From the NCBI GenBank assembly GCA_973895155.1, contig OZ316899.1, forward strand, positions 15,934,001-15,998,000: a stretch of DNA of 64,000 nt, read 5' to 3'. Each line of letters starts with the position of its first letter. The first letter of the stretch is position 1. Origin of the DNA: Marsupella aquatica. Its lineage: Eukaryota > Marchantiophyta. A model generated the notes under the pieces. That model had not been told where the DNA came from. It did not search any database and worked only from the letters and a program-made list of their open reading frames with translations. Shown one piece after another: positions 58,201-64,000 of this stretch. The translations under genes were made by a program, and so were the position numbers.

Positions 58201-58904
58201 TTGGCTAGAGACTTCGGTTCCCCTTCCAAATTGCAAAGGTCATCTTCTGTGGTAAAGCATTAACCAACCATTGCAACTGCATTTTGTCCGATGCAATGCT
58301 CTTGGTTCGCCGCACCAATTTGTGGAATCGCTGCAAAAACTTCCTGAAAGACTTGTTCTCCTTGAATTGAAGCCGTCCTAGCTTCAACATTGCCAATTCA
58401 GATGTCCCAATGGGACGGAATTCTTTGACAAATAGCTGCTTAAAGGTGACCCACTCATTCTACTCTCCTGGTTCCAAATTAGAGTACCACGGTTGAGCCT
58501 CACCCTTAAACAACCCAGGTAGGATCTGCATTTTGATAGCCAACTCTCCATTAGCACGTACCATCAAACTCCTCAAGCTAGTCATTCGGGTCCTCCTCGT
58601 GCTTTCCATGAAATGCTTTATAATGTATTCGTGATCTCTGGCTGAGCCGTGGTGCTGCTTGACCACCGAATTGTGGGTCTGGCTCACCCATTACTTGCAC
58701 TGGTGAACTGGGTTGGGTACTGGGCACGTTGCTACTCAACAGATCCCCTTCTTCACTCACCAGTTCCTCTTCAAAAGCACTTTGTGAACCACCGTTGCCG
58801 GTTGCAACCTTAACTCTCCGTGACTCCTTCCACTTCTGAATTTGCTGCAACCGCGATTCTTCCCTTTGTGCTGCTCGACCTTCCCTTGGTGTGAATTCGT
58901 TCAT
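52228..58904 (-). pseudogene. gag-pol of Ty3 element A (degenerate)
   Basis: Minus-strand remnants in the expected order. Gag from about 58904 (MNEFTPREGRAAQ) with HYKAFHGKHEEDP, a Ser/Lys-rich basic region (58230-57945) and a zinc knuckle CYNCGQPGHFSREC (about 57530). Protease with VPIDGGSGVCIL (about 56500). Reverse transcriptase 55150-54400 with FIDDF (about 54640). RNase H with VDVSGFCIDS (about 53990). Integrase zinc site 53400-53230 and core WGIDYIGP (about 53165), with the C-terminal part at 52761-52228 overlapping the LTR. Many stops and frameshifts separate these blocks. Domain by domain it resembles element B closely, so both belong to related families. A segment between reverse transcriptase and RNase H (about 54080-54310) is longer than in B and unlike it. 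Not functional. Confidence 0.9.
52265..52277 (-). other. Polypurine tract of element A
   Basis: Minus strand CAGTGGGGAGCTA followed by TGTGATGCC, the LTR start; almost the same as in element B. Confidence 0.75.
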
Positions 58905-58948
58905 CACCTATCTCTGCTCAGCCCACAATTCACAAGTAAGAATGCCCC

Positions 58949-58966
58949 CTCCATCTAGCGCCAAAA
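58949..58966 (-). other. Primer-binding site of element A
   Basis: Minus strand TTTTTGGCGCTAGATGGAGG next to the 5' LTR, shared with element B (35491-35510). Confidence 0.65.
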
Positions 58967-58967
58967 A

Positions 58968-61900
58968 TGTGGTGCATTTCCCAACACCTCTAACCCCAAG
59001 TCAGAACCATCCGCAACCGGCTATGAACCACTACTTATGGTGGTTTGGCTACTATTTGGCTTGGAAACGCGGTCTACTCTTCGATCCACACTATGCTAGA
59101 CCGATTCTTTCATTGGGCTTGTGAATTGTGTATTGCTGAGACGCCTAATTCCTCAATTGACTTTGTCGGGTATGTTTGTATTTCACCCCCAGAATGTACC
59201 CCTACGGCTTAATCTCTTAAGCCGCCTAAAGGTTTTTCTCAAACCGACTCAACCCACACTTTAACCAACAAAACACTCTCAATCCTCACTTTTCTCTCAG
59301 AGTTTGGTTTGGCAGTCTTCAATCAAGACAATGCAATCGTATTAGCTCATAGTATCACTCTAACTGACTCAAATCGATCAAGCAACAAATATCATAACAC
59401 ACAACACCATGATTGACAAGAATCTGCAAACTAAGCAAACAAGGCCAACTCAATTCAAACAATTGCACAGAAATCCATGGGAACTTGTGTTTTACTGATA
59501 ATCTGCAGTCTAGATTTAGCCGAGAGCTTCCTATGTAGTAATATTGATACACTAGAGTCTTGACTAGAAAAAAGCCCCCCAAGCCACGCTGCCCAGGTTT
59601 TTATCCTTGTAGTGCATCCAGGGGAATCGGCGGAAATCAAAACCACAAATCACAGCCTTCCACCGTGATAAACCTGCTAATTAACTATCACCAAACACAA
59701 CTTGACTAACCCAGAATCCTGTGGGAACCGAACACCTAATACTACCTAAGCCGACAGGGCGCTATTTGCCCTGTCCCATCCTACAATGGTCGCACCCTTC
59801 TGGCCCAAGCCCTTCTCCTTCCGCCACGTCCTTCTTCCAACCGACGACTGGCCCTCCTTAATTGTCAGATGACCGGGGGTAAGCCCGAATCTTCCGACTC
59901 TGCACCTCCTCCTACAATTGGCTCCGGCTTGATCCCTTTGGCTTCCCCGGCTTTGGGTCCCGGTTTAACGGCCTTGGCATCGGTAGCATCCTCCTGGGAA
60001 ACGGCTTGGATAGCGTTGGCCTTCACTTCCTCCATCCAAGCCTGCTCTCCAATACGTTTTGTCTTGATCTTCCATGGCTTCACATTCCGGTAGTCCATGG
60101 TGGCAGTACCTGTGTCTGAACCTGTTACCGTGGCTCCAAGTTCATTGGCATTACTTATCTCGACTACGGCTGCCTTTGTAGCAACAGTCCCACAAATGTG
60201 AGCGGCCGTACTTTCTACCTCTTCTGGAGTGGCCTTGAGAGGTACCCAATAAGTACCTGCTGGCCCTATGAATGTCTTGGCTAGATCTGCAACCAACTGC
60301 ATTGCCTTACCCTCAATTACCCTTGACAATATTGATGTCGGTTTTGGCATGTCAGTATTCCCGGCTACCATGCCACTAGCGGGAGACCGTCCAGTCGGTG
60401 ATCCGCATCCTGCTTCGGCATACTTTTGCAATTTCTCTATTTGATTATTTGCCCGCCTCTGCAACCCGATCATCTTGTCTTTGGCCTCCTCCAACTCCTG
60501 AGATAAGTCCTCAACTTCCTCGTTAAGTCGATGCGCCTCATCCTTGGCCATCTTTAGTTCCTCGTTTAAGATCTGCACGATCTCAAACTCCTTCTTATCC
60601 AGAGCGACTCTCTGGGAATCGTTGATGTCTTCCAGCTTTGTGACCTCATCCGTCCATGCCTGCTTTGTCTTGGTTATCTCCTCCTGAAGCTCCTTGCATA
60701 TCTGTTGGACTCAGCTTAGGTGATCATTGGCCGCTGTACAAATGGCGTCCTCATGCTTCTCCTGCATGGCCTCCGGCAGGTTGAGGAGCTTGTCATACTT
60801 CCTTGGGCTTTAGCCAAGGCCTTCTCGCTCTGTGTGGCCTGGTCCTTAGCCATCTTTCTGAGCCTCTCGACTTGCCGATTTAGACCCTGTACCTCCTCCT
60901 TTGAATCGGCTAACTCCAACTGTACCTTCGTCAATTTTTCCTTGAGCTGCTGGTTGTCCAATTGGTAGTTTTCCAATTGGTTGTTTGCCACCTCAAATTC
61001 CTGCTGCTTAGCCAAGAGATCCTTTTGAGCTTGTTGATCAACCTTCGTCTTAGCAACTTTGGCTTCCATGTAGCAAAGCCAAGCAATTACTTCTTCTTTC
61101 TTTAATAGCTCCAACGTCATAGCCTCCTCCAGCCTTGTTTGGTCAGCCATTTTCTTTCTAAGAAATGGTCCCGATTCTAACTCATTGCCGAAGATTTCTA
61201 AGGCTAGCAGTCCACACATGTCTCCATACTCCCTAGCCCGATCCCTCGCATAATTTGACCTGCCAGGTGATACTAGCATCTGCCAACAAGGCCGTTTCTC
61301 CCAAGCTTTTGCCCGTAATTGATCAAAGTCAGTGAGAGGCTCGGCCTGCTTCTCACTAGGCCATTTGATTTCCTCCGGCCAATCACCACCTGGTAGCTGT
61401 CGTTCTTGTATGTCATTTTGGACCTTCCACTTGGCAAGTTTCTCCTTCAGACTTGCCTCGGCCTCCTTCATCCGGTCAAACTCCAATGGTGTCACATCCG
61501 GTGGCGGAGACTCTGGGTTTTTTTGATCCTCCGGCTTGCCATAAAATATTGAGGGAAGTCTTCTACAAAACCTTCCCAACGTTCTTACACTTGGCACCGG
61601 CCTCTCCCCATGATCGACATAATTATCGTCGTAGTCATCCACATTAACCTGACTATCGAGTATGCCGGCCTCTTCTGCAAAGCCCCCAATCTCCTCCTCT
61701 GAGTATTGTTGGGCTGCCACTAGTTGATTTACCTCCACAGGTTCCTCCACTTGGGCCCAGCTAGAAGCTCTAAGGACTGGCCTCTCCTGGCTTTGGCCTC
61801 GGCTTCCATCTTCTGACTCCAAATCCATTTGCTCATCCCGTTTCTTTCTTTCTTCGGCAATCATCTTCCTCTCTACCAGTTGAATACCTGCATATGGATT

Positions 61901-63561
61901 ATTACGAGTAGGCCGTCGCAATGGATTTCTCACCACATCATATGTTACCACCTTTGGTTCCTTGAGAGGGGAATTCTCTCATCCCTGAATTGCCTGTATT
62001 GCCGGCCTCTTCTCTTGCCGTCGTTTGTTTAGGGGCTCCTCGTCCTCCTCCAAGGGTGTTGTGATTGGCATCTGTTCCTGTAGCGGTAGCACGGGTGCAA
62101 AAGACTGGCTTCTTGCATATCGGCAAAATAATTGCAGATGGTACCCTAGTCGGGATAACGCTCCTTCCCCAATACTCTGCTTCTCTTCATTTAATGCCTT
62201 CTTTAACTGCATTAAGAGATAGTCGTTGTAGTCTCGGCTTGAATCAATATTCTCCACCAAAAATACCTGGGCCTTGCCAATCTCTGCTCTCAGCAATGTA
62301 CAATGTAGCGTGACTCTTAAGAAATCAATCAACTGCCCCACATGTGGATTAGTGCATTGATTTCTAAAGAACCCATTCTTAGTAGAGGGCCCTGGAAATG
62401 ATCGGAATTGGTTATCCGGCAATGTCTTTTGCTGCTCCACCTTAGTTTTACTCCCTTGTGGAAGAGCAAAGACGGCTTCAATTAGTGTTGGCGTTAATTC
62501 CACCACCTTCCCATACATCAGCGTCGTGTTAGAAGAAGCCTCCCAGCATCCCACAAAGTCTAATAGATCTTCGTCTGGTATGTCAATTAACCACCACGGC
62601 AACCAGATGAATCCCTATATGCCGGTGTTGTTCATGTATCCAGAATACTTGTTATCCTGGATAGCACAAAAGACCTCATCTTCTTCTCGTGCAAACTGCA
62701 GTTATAAGTCGGCAGGTAGCCTATCCGCCCAACCCACCATAAACTTATCCTCTACTGCCCTATCTCAAACTGGCAGGGCTTTGACCTTGGCCTGCCTCTC
62801 AGACCGGTTCCGCTTAGCTGGTGTTGTAGACGCCAAACTACCCTTCCGCTTCATTTCTTCAGGCCCTAAAAACTCTCCAAGAATGGCCTCCTTGGTCCAA
62901 GCCGAAGTGTGGCCCTTCAACTCCCAAACCGGCTGCCCAACGTTCTTAATCGCCTCTCGAATTCCAACGACTCGATTCTCTCTGATCAGCAACTTGTCAA
63001 GCTCGGCACTGGTGGGAATCCATAAGAATATCTTGAGTACCTCCTCTGTTCCCACAAAGGCCGTCTTATGAATTCCCCATAACCGCGCGAGCTCCGCCTA
63101 TTCCCTTGCTGCTTGTTTTGGCTCAACATCTTTGTAAGTTGGTATGAACTGCCGTGCTTCTTCAAGCAAACAGCCCCAAAACTTAGCCGCTTGATTCACC
63201 GTGGTCATTCCACTGAATGAAAGAGGAGCTTGAGCAATTCCCTACCCATCTCCCTCGATTGATCAGCAGCTGCTTCCGCCTCCCTAGGTCCCGAGCAACA
63301 AGAGAATGAGCGAGTATACATAGTGTCGGTCCCCTCCCCACAAAGCCGCCTCCTGATGGCTTGTGTGATCAAGCTCGGATTAGGTCATAACCCTAATGCC
63401 GCTTAATCGCAACCGTTGGATCCTACCCTATCGCGATCCTCCCTGCGACGCGTTGTAATTGGCTTTGGTCTTTATTTCTACCTTATATTATTTAACTAAT
63501 TTTTATTTAGGCATTATTTTAGGCTTAACTAGGTACTTTGTGATCCTGGCAAGGCATCACA
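58968..63561 (-). repeat. 5' LTR of element A (4.6 kb, uninterrupted)
   Basis: Starts TGTGATGCC at 63561 and ends ...GCACCACA at 58968 on the minus strand. It is the intact reference that reveals the empty sites of the CACTA and MULE2 insertions. It contains the LTR ORF. Confidence 0.94.
59865..63208 (-). pseudogene. LTR-encoded coiled-coil protein of element A (5' LTR copy, disrupted)
   Basis: From ATG 63208 (MTTVNQAAKFW...) to TGA 59865-59867, about 1,100 codons on the minus strand. Blocks match the LTR ORF of element B in the same order: an N-terminal helical block (EEARQFIPTYKDVEP); a block with LTPTLIEAVFALPQG against LTEERLKMIFGLPEG; KAQVFLVENIDSSRDYNDY against AAQVIQVENYRPRKWASYF; and a long coiled coil (KVQLELADSKEEVQGLNRQVE). 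A C-terminal segment ending GLPPVI has no clear match in B. Lesions include a TAG in the first 50 codons and breaks near 62700, 61965 and 60700. It lies in R/U5, sense to gag-pol. No known domain is recognised. Confidence 0.78.
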
Positions 63562-63566
63562 TACCT
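63562..63566. other. Target-site duplication of element A (right)
   Basis: TACCT, repeated at 11722-11726. Confidence 0.92.
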
Positions 63567-64000
63567 ACTATCTGGCTTGCTGTCCGATTCAATACTCTAG
63601 TTGCGCTGACATTGTTGCTTTGGGCATCTGAGATGTGACTTGCAGTTTTGACCGGGCTAGCTACATTTGATTCTGTTGACGTTGGAGCTGTGCTTCTGGG
63701 TCGTTGGAGTTTGGGCAAAGGCCTGTGATCAAGCATTGCCATTGTTGTGATGCTGCGTTGTGAACACTGGACCTACCAACTCCTTGTTGGGAAAGCTGCA
63801 AAAAGGGATCCAAGCAAGCTACAATACAGGACATTGACCTCAGCTGAAGGTTGGATTTTCTATTTCTGGAGCTTGTAACTAGTGCTTGAAACCAGTGCTC
63901 TGCAGTATGTTGTTCATTGTTGTGCTTTAGTGTTGGCTCTATCCTCCGCCCCTCTGCTACCCTGTTACATTTCATTAGTGCAATGTCTCTCAAAGATTTT
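63567..64000. other. Sequence flanking element A on the right, unassigned
   Basis: Continuous with 11721 before insertion. Short minus-strand frames (63557-63993) have no recognised domain. No feature supported. Confidence 0.4.

Larger units (their letters stand above)
11727..63561 (-). mobile_element. Ty3 element A (minus strand), host of all insertions from 14.8 to 52 kb
   Basis: The outer ends are TGTGGTGC... at 11727 and ...GGCATCACA at 63561, flanked by the direct 5 bp duplication TACCT (11722-11726 and 63562-63566). Order on the minus strand: 5' LTR 63561-58968, primer-binding site, gag-pol 58904-52228, polypurine tract, 3' LTR starting at 52264. The 3' LTR is in three pieces (51982-52264, 25469-26337, 11727-14840) because a CACTA element and MULE2 inserted into it. 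Each piece matches a consecutive part of the 5' LTR. The LTRs differ clearly in sequence, so A is the oldest dated component. All coding regions are disrupted. Confidence 0.93.

Noticed and set aside
63661-63993. Minus-strand 110-codon frame at the right edge
   Set aside because: No recognised family; it crosses no landmark and the window ends before it can be judged.
1-64000. tRNA, rRNA or conserved noncoding RNA genes
   Set aside because: None of the expected tRNA box A/box B arrangements or rRNA sequences was recognised on reading; a tRNAscan/Infernal run would be needed to exclude them.

Overview
The window comes from a plant (streptophyte) nuclear genome and is almost entirely nested transposable elements; I found no intact host gene. 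The plant assignment rests on captured fragments of an ABCG half-transporter, a BBR/BPC GAGA-binding factor (a plant family) and an organellar-type HSP90, on the mix of elements (MULE, CACTA, Ty3 with Athila/Tat-like features, a small TRIM-like element) and on GT-AG introns. A seedless plant or charophyte is possible, but the sequence does not settle it.

Layout. (1) <1 to about 11.1 kb is a Mutator-like element, here MULE1. Its left end carries, on the minus strand and running off the window, the first 94 codons of a ParB-like/methyltransferase gene. Its right part carries, on the plus strand, a DDE plus SWIM transposase (6364-10310, one intron). The intergenic space, the intron and the 3' flank hold arrays of the palindrome CTCGGAGAGGCTCTCCGAG. 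A 3.5 kb TRIM-like retroelement (2383-5859, TSD ATCTT, identical 143 bp LTRs) sits inside a tandem array and carries the ABCG and BPC fragments. (2) 11727-63561 is one Ty3 element, A, on the minus strand (TSD TACCT). Its 4.6 kb 3' LTR is split by two insertions. The first is a 10.6 kb CACTA element (14841-25465, TSD ATT) with a captured HSP90 fragment and a solo LTR (TSD GGTTG). The second is MULE2 (26338-51973, 8 bp TSD). MULE2 is itself split by a 14.1 kb Ty3 element, B (31469-45581, TSD CGTTG). Order of insertion: A, then CACTA and MULE2, then B.

The most interesting system is MULE1/MULE2. Both carry the same divergent gene pair: a transposase, and a multi-exon gene joining a ParB-like domain (DGNHR motif) to a DNA-methyltransferase-like domain. 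Each family also carries its own short palindrome, repeated only in introns and intergenic DNA; in MULE2 it is TAGCGCC-N-GGCGCTA. A palindrome-binding and/or DNA-methylating accessory protein encoded by the transposon is an attractive but unproven reading.

A second unusual system is in Ty3 elements A and B. In both, the long LTR itself holds a long sense ORF (about 880 to 1100 codons: two globular segments, then a coiled coil). The two ORFs appear homologous although the LTR nucleotide sequences are very different. In B the LTR TATA box lies about 100 bp before this ORF, so it would be the first cistron of the genomic RNA, ahead of gag-pol.

Most coding regions carry stops or frameshifts. Those that can be polarised by comparing the two LTRs of B are C-to-T changes. 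Intron/exon structures and domain calls were read by eye, without database searches.
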